This document shows, in pieces, positions 36,297-48,074 of a DNA stretch of 64,000 nucleotides. The stretch lies in assembly GCA_000697475.1 (NCBI GenBank), contig JNEU01000836.1, forward strand, positions 124,001-188,000. The letters run 5' to 3'. Under the pieces are notes generated by a model. That model had not been told where the DNA came from. It was given only the letters and a program-made list of their open reading frames with translations, and made no database searches. Position 1 is the stretch's first letter. Each line of letters starts with the position of its first letter. The translations under genes were made by a program, and so were the position numbers. This stretch comes from Lichtheimia corymbifera B2541. Taxonomy: Eukaryota; Mucoromycota; Mucoromycetes; Mucorales; Lichtheimiaceae.

Positions 36297-36326
<30 letters not shown>
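36297..36326 (+). repeat. (CT)n microsatellite, about 30 bases
   Basis: Pure CT repeat in the gene-poor stretch about 1 kb before the ankyrin gene. Confidence 0.85.
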
Positions 36327-36328
<2 letters not shown>

Positions 36329-37330
36329 AAAGGTCCGCTTTGCAACGTCCTTGTTTGATCACCGGAGCAAAAAAAAGGAACTGCTCTCCCCCCTGGTTAC
36401 CATGTGCTGCATAATCTCTGATGGCTTGTTGTCCTGGTTACTGAGTACACGGACAAACACTCCGGTAACCTTGTCACTTTTTCTTATTGGACATACTATT
36501 AGGTGTTTGTTTTTTCACAGTTTCACGATTTTTCTTTGGGCTGTGTGTATGGGCCATCATGAAGGCTTGGGCGTTTCAAAGATTGGATTTGCAAACATGA
36601 ATGAGAAATGAGCCTTGTGCTATGCAACATGCTGCAACGTATAATTCCACCGTAGCTGCAGCAGTAGCAATTTGCTTTATAGATCTGGGAAGAACAGCGG
36701 CTTGTACCCTGATACGTACCCCATGACATCCGCTTTCTTTTTCGCGCGTAAGAATGATGATTGACCCGATGACCTTTGAGATCTGGCGGTCTTTTTCCAA
36801 AACCATGGATGTTGTTATTTACACGATATAGATGACTTGTCTCTCTATAATACCCACACACGGCTATGTAATGTGAAGAGCTTAAGCCCCGACAGGAGAG
36901 AAAGAGATCTCGACCCTTTACATTGTTTGTATACATACTGAGGATAACATGATAGCTTGCAGCGGAATTCCGGAAGTGGCAAGAATTGTGACACCTGCAC
37001 ACACTACTGCTGCCATCACTAATATCATACCGGCATATCACACTAAAATGACATGATTGTCTTGATAGTGGGTTTGGGAAGGTTTATAAATATCCTGCAC
37101 TTGATACAGATTTCTTTTTTTTTCCTTGTCACCGTTTGGTCGAACCTCGCTTTCCAGCCCTTGTATCTTTAATCCTTTCATCCACATTTTTTGTTTTCTC
37201 ATCTACTTGTGCTTTTAATCCCTTTGTGTTGTACATTTTTCTCTTTTCTTCATCGCCGTTGATAACCAATCTGTATTTATCAGTCATTTCATATTCCTCA
37301 ACATAAGCTATTTCGTTTTGCGCCATCAAC

Positions 37331-39049
37331 ATGGTCATCAACAGTGCCATCGGTCATCAACACGAAAGCAAAAAATGCACGTCAGCTTCATGCTGTTCGA
37401 TTCACAAGATCTGGAAAGCAATTCAAAATATCGTCGCTACTGGCGATAGACAAGCCTGGAAACAACTCTCACAGGATCCCGACCGCATTGCGCATGTCAA
37501 GCATGCACTCTTATCTTCACGCGCTCACAATGATGCCGGCATGTATCCAGCTTCACACAAGCACAAGGTGTTGCAATTTGACAAGCAGCTTAAAACTGAG
37601 GCCATTCGCCACTTTGGCAAAGCTGTGACGGATCTCAATGCCCTTCAAGTGGCACTCTTTCATCGCAACGAGGCTATGGCCTGTAGCATTGTTGCCTTTT
37701 TACGCCAACATGCCGAGCCCACCGAGTTACACTCTTTCCTCAATCATGTTTGGGGTGAGCGTAACACATCATTGCATCTCGCTTGCTTTTATGGAATGCC
37801 ACGTTTGGTGCGTATGCTATTGGACATTGGTGTTAGCCCTGATACGGTGAATGCTCGTCAACTCAAACCTGCAGATTGCTGCAAGCATCCAGGTTGCTTG
37901 GCTTCGCTTGAGCTCAAGACAACCACTACTTCAGCACCACCACCAGCACGACGTCAATCACTCAAGGCTACCACCATCACACTGCCTACAACAACAACAC
38001 CACTCCAACGTCGAGCATCATTGCCAACATTGAAAGATGGTATCAAGCGCTCTAATGCAACAACAACAACAACAGCATCTCGTCAAATCAAGAGTGCTCC
38101 ACCATCTCCAACATCACCTGTTACTCGTCGACCTGTGTGGGCAACAGCAGCAACAAAGACAAGCAGCAATGCCATGTCTACGCAACAACAACAACAACGT
38201 CGTGTGGCGTCCACCAGTACAGCCATCAAGCAACCAACGGGTGTTGTTGCACGTATCAAAAAATCGGTTGCCAATGACAACAAGTCTGCTGATCCTCTCA
38301 AGCAGAAACAACCAAAATCAGCAACAGCACCTGTTATTGCTCCACCCAAGCAGAAGGAATCCACGCCTGCTCAATCTCCAACATCTGTTACCAAGCCTGT
38401 TGCAGCTTCTTTTGCGGAGATCAAGCCATCAGTATCACCATCACCCTCCTCTTTGGATGCCAAGGCTGGGTTGGCTGATACAACGATCACTTTGCCTGAG
38501 ACCAATTCGATCAAGAAGCCTTGTTTGGAATCCATCAAGGAGGAACATCAAGCATCAGGCATTGCTCAAGATGAATCGCCACCACCACCAGCATCTACAA
38601 GTTCATCACCATCGCAACCACGCTCATCATGTACCGGTGACACTACTGGTACAAGTCATATGGGACATGATCCACTGTCAAGGATGGCGATGATGCCACC
38701 AGAACCACCAGGAATCCACGCGTCTTTTGATCATGGTATGTGTGCTACATGAGCTTGAGTTGAGGGATAGCAATCTTACATGTTGCTTACTTTAGATCCG
38801 ACGTGGCTTCTACCGGTCGCAACCTTGTATTTGCAAGTTGCCATTGCGTGTTTCAATCAACAAAGGTTGGATCCGAAATACCATCATCATGACTGTAAGT
38901 TTCTTTTTGGTTGCTTTTTGTATGTTTTGCTAATGTGGGTTTTACTTTTTTCAGTGATGCGAACATGCCGTCCTTCCACCAACAGGACCATCATGACGAC
39001 GGCAATGAACGTACACGGAGAACGACTGCCCTTGGCTGCTGTTCTCTAA
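37331..39049 (+). CDS. Ankyrin-repeat protein with long disordered tail
   Basis: Three exons (37331-38735, 38796-38894, 38955-39049) give 532 residues. The N terminus has MVINSAIGHQHESKKC and a Cys/His-rich start. Residues about 95-200 form ankyrin-like helical repeats, with VTDLNALQVALFHRNEAMAC, then NTSLHLACFYGMPRLVRMLL and DIGVSPDTVNARQLKPADCC. The next 260 residues are Thr/Ser/Pro/Lys-rich and disordered, with proline-rich SH3-like sites such as APPSPTSPVTRRP. The two short 3' exons encode a hydrophobic segment and a basic end. Ankyrin repeats mediate protein binding; partner and location are unknown. Confidence 0.7.
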
Positions 39050-39710
39050 GAGAAAGGAAAGCCCCTTTATCCATCGAACATTTTATGTTTACGTGTTTTT
39101 GGAAACACCCCCACACTTTCCTGTTTGCTATCTCAAAACGTGTGCTCTCATCCCGCTCTTTCGACATCAAGTTTTATGGTGCGACGTTTTCGGACGTGTC
39201 TATTATTCCTCCATTGTACGACTCTTTTGGTCTTTTCAAGAACCAAACCAACCTTTATGCGAACACGCTTTGTCTATTTTATTTATCCCCATTTGCTCTG
39301 TTGTCTTTTTTTTTTCTTCACACCTACCCACCCACACATTTATATATTGTTTCTTTGCTGCTTTTGTGTGTGATTATTCTATGACACAATCAACTCACCT
39401 CCCTTTTCCACCCTACCACCTCACCTCACCTCTCACTCTTTCTCTCTTATATCCGCCCATGTACCTTTTTTTAACTTATATGATGATGGTCTGTAGATTT
39501 TATACTCTGAGGAGGATCCTCCTCCTCAGCATTTCTTTTCTTTATTTTTCTTTCGCCCATTTGCGATCTACTATATTTTGTATGCTTTAGCTTGGATCTC
39601 GGAACTGTAGATATCTTTCAAAATGAAAAACCTAGTAGTATATATATGAAATGGATAGTTCAATGAATCAAAAATAAAATCTCCATTACTACAACAACAA
39701 CAACAACAAA
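39050..39710. other. 3' flanks of two convergent genes
   Basis: About 660 bases between the ankyrin gene and the Bni4-like gene, strongly pyrimidine-rich on the plus strand from 39280 to 39560. The plus frame 39093-39590 reflects that composition and is not called. Confidence 0.4.
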
Positions 39711-41252
39711 CTACATGAAAAAGTGGGTATGGGAACGACTTGAATGATGCACCTTCATTTCATACAGCTTGAATTGGTTGAGCTCTTCCTTGATATAATG
39801 AGCCATCGAAGGCGTCAATTGCGTACACACCACATCCTCAGGTCCTGATCCACGATCATATTCCTTTTGCGAAAACGTCTCATGCACAGAAACCACTTGA
39901 GCAAATCGTACGCGTGTTGTACGTGAAGGTCGTGGAGGAGATGCATGTTTTTTGGGAGCTTGTGGACGATGATGTTGCCGTCTTTGACGTTGTTGGACTT
40001 GATCAAGAGGTCGATGATCTTCTTCTTCCAATATAGAAGCAGGTTCATCCTCCTCGTGAAAGGAAGGCGTTACTTGCTTTTTGCTTCGTAAACGTGCCCA
40101 TGTCATGGATGACAAGGATGATGATCGGGTCATGGAAGGTGATTTATGCATACCAACTACAGCAGCTTGTTGTTGTTGTTGATGCTGGTTTTTTTGAAAT
40201 TTGAGACGAATGCGTTCAACCAACGAGGCACTCTTGGTAGGTGCAGGCATCGGTAAATCCTGTCCTTTGGTCATGGAGGATGGTGGTGATGATGGTTGGG
40301 TGACCATGATTTTGGAAAACGCTGATTTGATACGTGATGAGGACGATCGAGTAGGTCGAGGAGGAGGAGGAGGTGGTGAGGATGGCATCACCATCGTAGG
40401 ACTACTACTATTACTAATGCTGCTGCCTAAGGTTTCTTCTGATGCAGCAAGGGTGGATCCATCGCATGAAAAATCATCCAAAGGACAACAATGGTGGAGG
40501 TGGTGGGTGCTGCTGCTATTATTATTACAAGTGGTGGATGCACTTTGATAAGGAGAAGAGGAACAAGGAGAACACGGATTAGAACCACTCGTGGTGATGG
40601 TGGCGACTTTTGACGGCTGACAATGCTGCAGCAAACAGGGAGAAGGACCACTCTTTTGCTCATGGTCCATAGCCACAAAGGGATTTGATGCGTGGATCTT
40701 TTCGGTATCAAGTTGAGGAGTATAGGTATTAGGTGTATATTGATGGCGCATGGAATACGATTGCTGCTGTGGCAATAACGTTCTCATACTGTTGCTTCGA
40801 TGGTGTTGTTGTAAGGTGGTCCTGTTTGCAAGATCTCGGCTACTGGTGCTGCAGCATAATTGGTAAGTGTGGCGACGATGTTGCATGCTGTCAGGTCTTT
40901 TGCTCGACCCACCATTACAATGATAAAACGAGGATGATGATGACAATGGTCTACATTGTATGGTATTGTTTGCTGCTGCTGCTGCTGCTGCTGCATCATT
41001 AGGCTCATTGTTTTGAGTGTGGATCTTTTTCGATCCTGGAATCGGTGGTCGTTCGTTATTCATTCGTCGTTGTTGTTGCTGCTGCTTGCCTTGCAAGTAC
41101 CGTGGTCCTTTAAATATCTATATACATGTCATAGCAACAGGCTATTAGCAAGACAATCGAGCTATTTTAGGAATATGTAATATATGTACCTGGTGATCAT
41201 CCATTGTTGTTGTCAACTGTACGGGTTTTGCTACAACGGCTGTGTGCGACAT
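39711..41252 (-). CDS. Bni4-like protein with PP1-docking C-terminal domain
   Basis: Two exons (41252-41190, 41117-39711) give 489 residues starting MSHTAVVAKPVQLTTT. Most of it is disordered, rich in Ser, Gln, His and Pro, with runs of Ala and Gln. The conserved C-terminal part begins SRTTRVRFAQVVSVHETFSQ, where RVRF is a protein-phosphatase-1 docking motif, then KEYDRGSGPEDVVCTQLTPS, MAHYIKEELNQFKLYEMKVH and ends RSHTHFFM. This layout matches the C-terminal domain of yeast Bni4, which brings PP1 (Glc7) to the bud neck for chitin synthesis. A role in local PP1 targeting to wall-building sites is inferred. Confidence 0.6.
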
Positions 41253-42298
41253 GGTTGATGAACGGGTATAAAGGGTGTATATATGTCAAGGATGTGGCTT
41301 TATCTTTGGCGCTCTTTCTTTGCCTCTCCTCGAATAGCTGGGTACTCCTAGGTGGATAAAGAAGGAGTAGAGAAGAAGAGAAGAGAAACAAAGGAAGCGA
41401 GCAAGTAAACAACTCGAAAAAAGGTTATAAAGGAGATGCGTTGCAACTTTTTTTTTCATAACCAGAATACGGGGGGAGGTGGTGGTGGTAGCCCAAGGAG
41501 CTAAGGTAGGAGTACAATGCAGGGCAAGGGGTGGGTGTTGGTGTGTGATTGTGTGATGGTAAGTGGGAAAATTGGATATATGGATATGCACGTCTAGATG
41601 CCTTTTAGTCTGACACGCGTTATATGCCCCCCCCCCATAGAGCATCCACCTGACTATACGAAATGTTGATATTGATGTGCATTGTATGTTGTTATTTGGT
41701 GCATACCCTACACCACAGCGCTTGTTGTCATTGGTATTCTGAGAAGATATGAATGATAAAAGCAATACCGGATAAAGAAGAATCTCCATAGAAACAGAAA
41801 AAGGAACCATGATGTGGCACTTTTTGCACCAAAGCAAATTCATATTCTGCCATCTATGATGGTGATGATGCACTTGCGGAGAACAATGCAACTGCATGAG
41901 TTGCACTGTGGTACAAGAGCACAGTGTAGCACAAGTCTGAATCGGAGCCCCTCTCACTGACAACCCTCGAGAATGTTTACATGATAGATGGATGATGAGT
42001 CAATCAATCGTCATTTTGTGTTTGTCAAGGGGTGGGAGTCTCTTGTGTATAATATCTAATCCTTCTCTGACGACCGCAGTGTACTGCTGCTGTGGTGGTT
42101 TTATATCCAACAAAAGACCCTGCAGAGGAGCATGCACATTACAACCAACGATCTCTAAACAAACAACCTTGTATGTATATCCAACATGTGTCTTTTTATT
42201 CGGATGCAAAGAGTGAGAGACAATGATTGCAAAGAGAAACATGGTACACGTGCAAAAAGGTATTACTACGAAGAATAAGATGATGTACAAAGAATATA
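41253..42298. other. 1 kb intergenic, promoter of the Bni4-like gene
   Basis: Includes a run of nine C at 41627-41636. The minus frame 41286-41963 is 225 codons but has the composition of leader sequence and no recognisable domain. No gene called. Confidence 0.4.
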
Positions 42299-43583
42299 TT
42301 ATTGATGTTGTGGTGGTGTAGATAGTGGTCTAATGACATCATCGATCAACTCATCTTGATCACCGATACGCATCGAGCGCTCGAGATTGGATATATCAGA
42401 AAGGGATGGTACCGTCAGAGTATAATCCGTATGAGACATTCGTAGAGGTTGTGGCTGTTCTAGTGAGAGGGATTGTATATCGACATGTGTAGGTGATACG
42501 GGAGCAGAAGGATGTAGCATCTTTGATTGATAATAGTGACGATGGGTTTGTTTCCGCTCCATGGCATCAGCAACATATTGTGAATAATGGATGATGAACT
42601 CGGCTTGTCGCATGGTCTCGATCGCTTTGGGACTTCTTCGTATCCGGACATAGCGAATAGCACGTTCAGCAGAGAGACAGTAAAGGTTGCTTAGTAGCCA
42701 ACAGCAAGCGAATACACCAGCACGACCCACTCCTATGATTTGCATTAGGATCATGGAGTAGTGCAGCAGCATTGTGTAACTTACCACCTCGACAATGAGT
42801 GAGCACATTTTCACCTTTGTGGATCGTTTCATTGACCATGTGGATAACGGCATCCATTTCTTGAATGGTTTCTGGACAACTTCCTTCAATCATGGGTAAT
42901 CGTATCACTCTCATTCCATTCTGCGTCGCTGCCTCCAAGTATTTTGGCCATGGAGCACCGAGATAATCAAGTTCCATGTCATCCAGGCAGCTATAAAGAT
43001 GGGGGAGGGTTGATATCCATATAAAAGATAGATAGAGAGAGAGAGAGCCCTATAGTATTACCATACAAGTGTCGTAATACCAAACGACTTCATTCGACTG
43101 AAATCCAAGTCAAGATCTCGATTGATAGCTGCCCTTCCACGAGTAGGCCCTGTAAGCCGAACTTTTTTCCCCGGACATGAACTAAGAGCCAAGTTGCCAA
43201 TAACAGGTCGGGATACTTGATCCGTCGCGTGCTGTGCTTGTGCCAATTGAGGCGTCAGTTGCTGTTCCAAGCAAGGATCCGTCAAATCGTATAGATCAAT
43301 GTCATCTGGCAACTCGCATAGTGAAAGAAACGGTAGATACTCGTCAGGAACTATCCAGCTAATGCTTTAGAGAGAGTCAATACCCATGCGGAACATAAAC
43401 AACAGTGTCGACTTACTTGATCGGATGGGTGATGGAAGTCTTTGGCGTGATGCGGAAATTGCTGGTTGTGGTTGTTGTCGTCGTAGTAGTAGTACTCGGC
43501 ATGGAATGCGACTTTACAGACGGCGTTACTGGTTCTGGACTTGTTGACCCAAGAGGTGGTGGAAGGGAATCGGTGGTGGACAT
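42299..43583 (-). CDS. Dual-specificity-type protein phosphatase (CDKN3-like)
   Basis: Four exons (43583-43417, 43358-43062, 42990-42785, 42732-42299) give 367 residues. After a Thr/Ser-rich N terminus, MSTTDSLPPPLGSTS, the catalytic domain has PVIGNLALSSCPGKKVR, RAAINRDLDLDFSRMKSFG, and DYLGAPWPKYLEAATQNG. The signature is split by an intron: THCRGG joins VGRAG, giving the HC-x5-R loop with catalytic Cys and Arg. It continues FACCWLLSNLYCLSAERAIR and SPKAIETMRQAEFIIHYSQY, as in CDKN3/KAP, a cyclin-dependent-kinase phosphatase. The C-terminal 90 residues are a Ser/Pro-rich tail. Substrate unknown; a cell-cycle role is inferred from the family. Confidence 0.8.
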
Positions 43584-44076
43584 GATATATTGGGAAGAAG
43601 AGAACAAGAAACAAAGCGAGCAAATTGGATTGGGTCTTCCTTCTTTGTGTGTGCGTGTGTCTCTCACTCTCTCTTGTCAACGGTAGTCTTTTGAGCACAT
43701 ATTCTATCTCAGTTATCCCGATCCCTACGTATTATTATGTGTACGCACCGCCAAAGGATGTCAATGCACACTTATATACATAGAATAGCTGTCAATTAGA
43801 ATTCCAACCCCCGATATCCTTACATCTTTTTGCATCAATGAAAAAGCAGCATGTTATATACATTTGTATGCAAGTTATCTGTACAAGGAGCAGAACATTC
43901 TCTGCAATAACGGGGAGTGTTGTTGAGTGTGAGTGTGAGTGTGTTGAAGGGGAAGAAGGGGGAGGGTAGGATGTGAATGAATAACTAATTAAGTGCTTGA
44001 GCTATTCGAAAAAGAAAGAATCCTTTGGATCACGAATATAAAATGCGTTTTGTAGTGTTGAGTGTGTTGGGGGTAT
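43584..44076. other. Intergenic between the phosphatase and SET3
   Basis: Phosphatase promoter and 3' flank of SET3. A (GTGAGT)-like short repeat lies near 43926-43941. No gene. Confidence 0.4.
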
Positions 44077-46960
44077 TCAATGTTGATTAACGATGGGTTC
44101 TGGTTGCTCCTTTTCCATATTCGATATATCGGTGCTGGAGGTGATAGCTGTAGTAGTAGTAGTAGCGGTTGTAGAACTGCATAGCTTGACGTCCTCCTTA
44201 TTTATATCAGAATTGGATGTATGCGATTCATTGGAAGGTCCATCTTGATTAGCTGCACGCCTTGATAGATACTCTTGAAGTGATAGTTTGATCTTGGTTG
44301 GTTTGCTTTTGTCATCTGAATTTTGGCTGTCACCCGCTTCTGATGATGGTTTTTGTATCTCTGATTCCTCCTCATCCTCATCCTCTTCTGCCTCAGCTGG
44401 CTGCTTGTCATTGGATCCAGTGGTTTGTTCTTGTTGCTCCTCTTCCACCTTGGTTGTTGTAATTTCAGTATGCTCCTCTTTACTTGTTGATGCCACTGTA
44501 ATAGCTGTTGCTGCCGCTGTTTCATTGGCAGTGGAGGATGTTGTTGGTGGATGGTCGTCTTCGTCGTCTACTTCCATATTCGTACGATAATCATGGTCTT
44601 CTTCCAAGGGTATAGTGGATGCGGTGCTAGCGTCACTCAATTCTCCATCATCCAAATCATCGTCAATAGGTTGCTGTGGTTCCTCAGTAGATGCTGCTGG
44701 TTCTTCCTTGCTTGGAGAGCTGGATTCTTCCACCTTTGTCTCCACCACCACATCACCATTTGCAGAATCCTCCATCACGTTCGCCTTGCTCTCTATATCC
44801 ATATCTTTTTCAGGTGCTTCTAAATCAAACGGACATTTAGTATATAGAGAAAAGTAGCCTTATATAGCATCCTCTTACCTTTGACTTGATTGCTGTCGTT
44901 ATTATTATCATTGATGTTGTTGTTCGTTTGTCGAATAAAGCTACGCATCCATTTCTTTTTGCAAGGCAACTTGGCTTTTGGCTGACTGCTGGGTGTCGGT
45001 ACATTGGAAGGACTTGATGCGGCATTCTGTGCATATTCTTCATCACCAACATCGATATCACCATCCACGTCCAATTCTTCTTCCGTATCTGTCACCGCGC
45101 GTGAAGTGGTGGTTGTCGGCATAATAACAGGGCTACCAGCTGTCGGCGATGTGGAAAGGATGTCAATCACAGAGTCGTCTCCAGCATCTGAGAATGATTT
45201 GTCGTTGGAGTCTAATTTGGCGTTGGCATTGGAGACAACACTTTGACGTGAAGGTAGTTTCTGGCCACCTAGACAAAAAAAAAATTTAGTCTAATCCCCT
45301 TCATATGAACATATATATATATGTGTAACTTACCATCCTCCATATTCAATTGGGCATGCGATCGTTTGCCTGGTTGCCGTTGTAGCGTGGTGTTGGTGGT
45401 CGTGGTCGTCATTGTAGAACTAGTAGTAATATCCACACCATTTGATAAAGGCGAACGAACCGATGGCGTACGTGTCTTTGGTGGCCGCCAATCTTTGTCA
45501 AGCATGTTGCTGTTTCTTCGGAGGTGTTCAATGAAGCAAATTTCCCGATCACGGCATGCACAATCCACAAATTCAGTGTCAAAAAGAGCCAACATCCTTG
45601 CTACGGCCATACGGTTACTACGTTCCTCTTGCTCATCCATCACTTGGTTTGCAACGCCACCCGTACTCATCATGCTGTGCCACTCGACATTCTTTTTCCA
45701 ACTAATATGCCCTCGTTGCCAATTCCAGCCAACTGTGATCTCTTCTCCCTTGTCAATATCCGCCCGTGAAAAGATACCCAATCGTACTTGTATATCATCC
45801 TCATTGGTCGTAATGATACTACGTAGTTCAGCGTTGGGATGACATGATCGACGAATACTCCGAGATTGATTACCACGGTGACGAGCATCGATACAAAGAT
45901 CAATCGTAGGATAAAAAAAGACGTGGACACATGGCGTACCCAAGATCGTAAAGTCGTTTTCATGGTTGAACTTGTATTCGGACTTGAGGAGGATATCACC
46001 ATTGATCTCAGCAACAAGTTGATTGGCAGGGATATGAACATCAGCAAACATGCCAGTGAGAGGTTCAGAAGTGTCATTCAAGGCGTAGAATGACTTTGAC
46101 AATGGTCGCACAGTCGCTTTCGGGATTGAAGTCTGAAGATCGGTCTCTTTCATGACAACAAAATGAATCGGTACTCGTTGTTGTTGTTCCATTCTTTTCC
46201 ACCGGTCATTTGCTTCTTTGAATGTTTGTTCAACGTGTATGCTGCGAATGGTGTTGGTGTCGACAAGTTGAAAACGAGAGGTTGCTCCGGTGACCGTTTT
46301 ACGTCTTGAAGAAGAAGAAGCTTGTCTTGCTGGATTCTCTTCCATCTCTCTCCATGACTTTTTTGATATAGGTATCCTCTTTGACAACTTTGGCTTTTTT
46401 GATGGTGGACGGCCCGCATTGCTTTTACTGCGTTGATGGGAAGAAGGTCGTTTTGTTGAACCGGGCTTGTATTCATCATCATCATGGGTTGGACTTTGCA
46501 TTCGATTATGAATATCACGGAAATGGTGCTTATCGCCTATCTTGTCTGCAGTTGCTGCTGCTGCTGTTGTCGTTGTTGCTGATGCTGCAGCAGCACCACC
46601 ACCCACACCACCTCCTCGCCTCCTTGTCGATGCATCAGGTCGTGTCCGTAGCCTCAAGGTAGTAGGACGCTCCTCATTCTCCACAAGATCCATATCGTTG
46701 GCAATCACATATCGAAACCGCTTATCACATCGCTCGCAAAGATAGTGTTCTGGAATGTTGTGTTGGCTTATGTTGACACAAAAGGCATGCTGCCATACCA
46801 AACAACGCTCGCATTGGATAGTAAAACCGTCATCCTCTGAAGAATTGCAAATGCAACGAATCAAGCCTGTGTCCACTGGTTCGTCGTCGATATCAAGCTC
46901 ATCCTCGGTGCTGGTGTACGAAGAGGCTGGCGCAGAATGAACGGCATTCGACTTTGACAT
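44077..46960 (-). CDS. SET3: PHD-SET protein, Set3/MLL5 family
   Basis: Three exons (46960-45334, 45268-44879, 44819-44077) give 919 residues. The PHD finger lies near residues 34-85: CICNSSEDDGFTIQCERC, then WQHAFCVNI and HYLCERCDKRF; it is expected to bind histone H3 methylated at Lys4. The SET region is near residues 270-440 with GMFADVHIPANQLVAEINGD, RRSCHPNAELRSI and GEEITVGWNWQRG. The usual NHS Asn-His is replaced by Arg-Arg, and the GEE motif lacks the catalytic Tyr, as in Set3 and MLL5, which are considered not to methylate. The C-terminal part is acidic and ends near IKLSLQEYLSRRA and a Ser/Thr tail. In yeast Set3 scaffolds a histone-deacetylase complex that represses transcription. 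Confidence 0.88.
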
Positions 46961-48074
46961 GATCTACAACCGGAAAATTAGTGGTTCTTTCCAAACAAAG
47001 CTTATAGAGTGTCTGCATTACCGTATAATAAAGAGTCTTAGACCATAAAGAGATAGAGAGTGAATAGAATTACTCTTTGGGACGAATGGACTGCAGCTTG
47101 ACGATACACCTCAGCAAGAAAAAGAAGGAAAAATACACAAGCGGTTTGTAGGCGGTTGTTGAACCGCTCGGGTGATACTGACGAATCGCAGCTAGACATA
47201 GCCAATGAAAACTAAAATGGGTTGGGGTGGAGTGTCTACACCCAGCCATCCAGGAGTGTGTGTGTGTGTGTGTGCGTGTACAGAGGGATGATAGAGACAC
47301 TAAGCACATTATATATATATATGTGTGTGTGTATATGATCCACTTTGAGTAGACTTGTTGGATCATTCTCATTGACAAGGGCAAAGGGGGGGATGACTCA
47401 TTTAACCTTATGGAATACAGCAGCAGTTATCATAACCCCCATTTCATTCCATCGACTCATGGGTCTTTTCTTATCCACAATAGGGTTACATGTCCACGTG
47501 ACCCTATCCTCCCCACATGTCGCTTACAGTTCTCATTGTTGCGTGTATGATATTATCATTCTCCACTAAACCTCATACCGCAGAACCAGCTGAATGTAGC
47601 GTTATAACATTTCCATTTCAATTATACATCATCGATCCCATTATGGAGTGTATCAGAAGGTGTATTTCTTGATATCTCACTGGCTCAATATAAGGGATGT
47701 AATTGGGGTACTGGGAGAATATGGTCGCATTGGGTCTTCATAGGCCAAGTTGATAGGGGGGAGCCATGCAGCACACCTATTAATCCCCCATCAAAATCTC
47801 TTGATCTTAATACAGAGATTGAATGATTGTTTACTTCAACTGGCTTTTTAGGATGCCCTTCCTCGCAAGCCATGCCATTCAACATTGTGCCATCGTTATT
47901 ATTGACAGATATATACCGCCTGAATCTGTTTGCAAGGGATGCATTGAAGATATTGCATGTTTTATTGTCACTGTTCAGATATCGAGTCTAATATTATAAC
48001 AATGGAAACCATGACAATGAAAGTAAAGTAATAATAAAGAGACCCGATGATAAACATAAGAATGTCGAGGACAC
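46961..48074. other. 1.1 kb intergenic, divergent promoters of SET3 and the RFWD3-like gene
   Basis: No gene supported. Contains GT and AT microsatellites at 47256-47332. The minus frame 47070-47384 is short and runs through these repeats. Confidence 0.4.
47256..47332 (+). repeat. GT and AT microsatellites
   Basis: (GT)n at 47256-47274, then (AT)n at 47309-47322 joined to (GT)n up to 47332. Confidence 0.8.

Larger units (their letters stand above)
31373..37330. other. 6 kb gene-poor stretch with scattered ORF fragments
   Basis: Promoter of the glycosyltransferase fusion at the left and of the ankyrin gene at the right. Between them only short or mutually overlapping frames: 31654-32235 plus, 33068-33289 minus, 33900-35052 minus (pieces), 35494-35997 minus, 36523-37041 minus. 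None has a recognisable domain, and no complete exon chain could be built. GA and CT repeats at 32526-32544 and 36297-36326. No transposon ends were recognised. Confidence 0.5.

Noticed and set aside
36523..37041. 172-codon minus frame
   Set aside because: Cys/Ser/His-rich translation with no domain; likely chance opening in promoter DNA of the ankyrin gene.
41286..41963. 225-codon minus frame upstream of the Bni4-like gene
   Set aside because: Composition of leader DNA with repeats; no domain; ends inside the gene's 5' flank.
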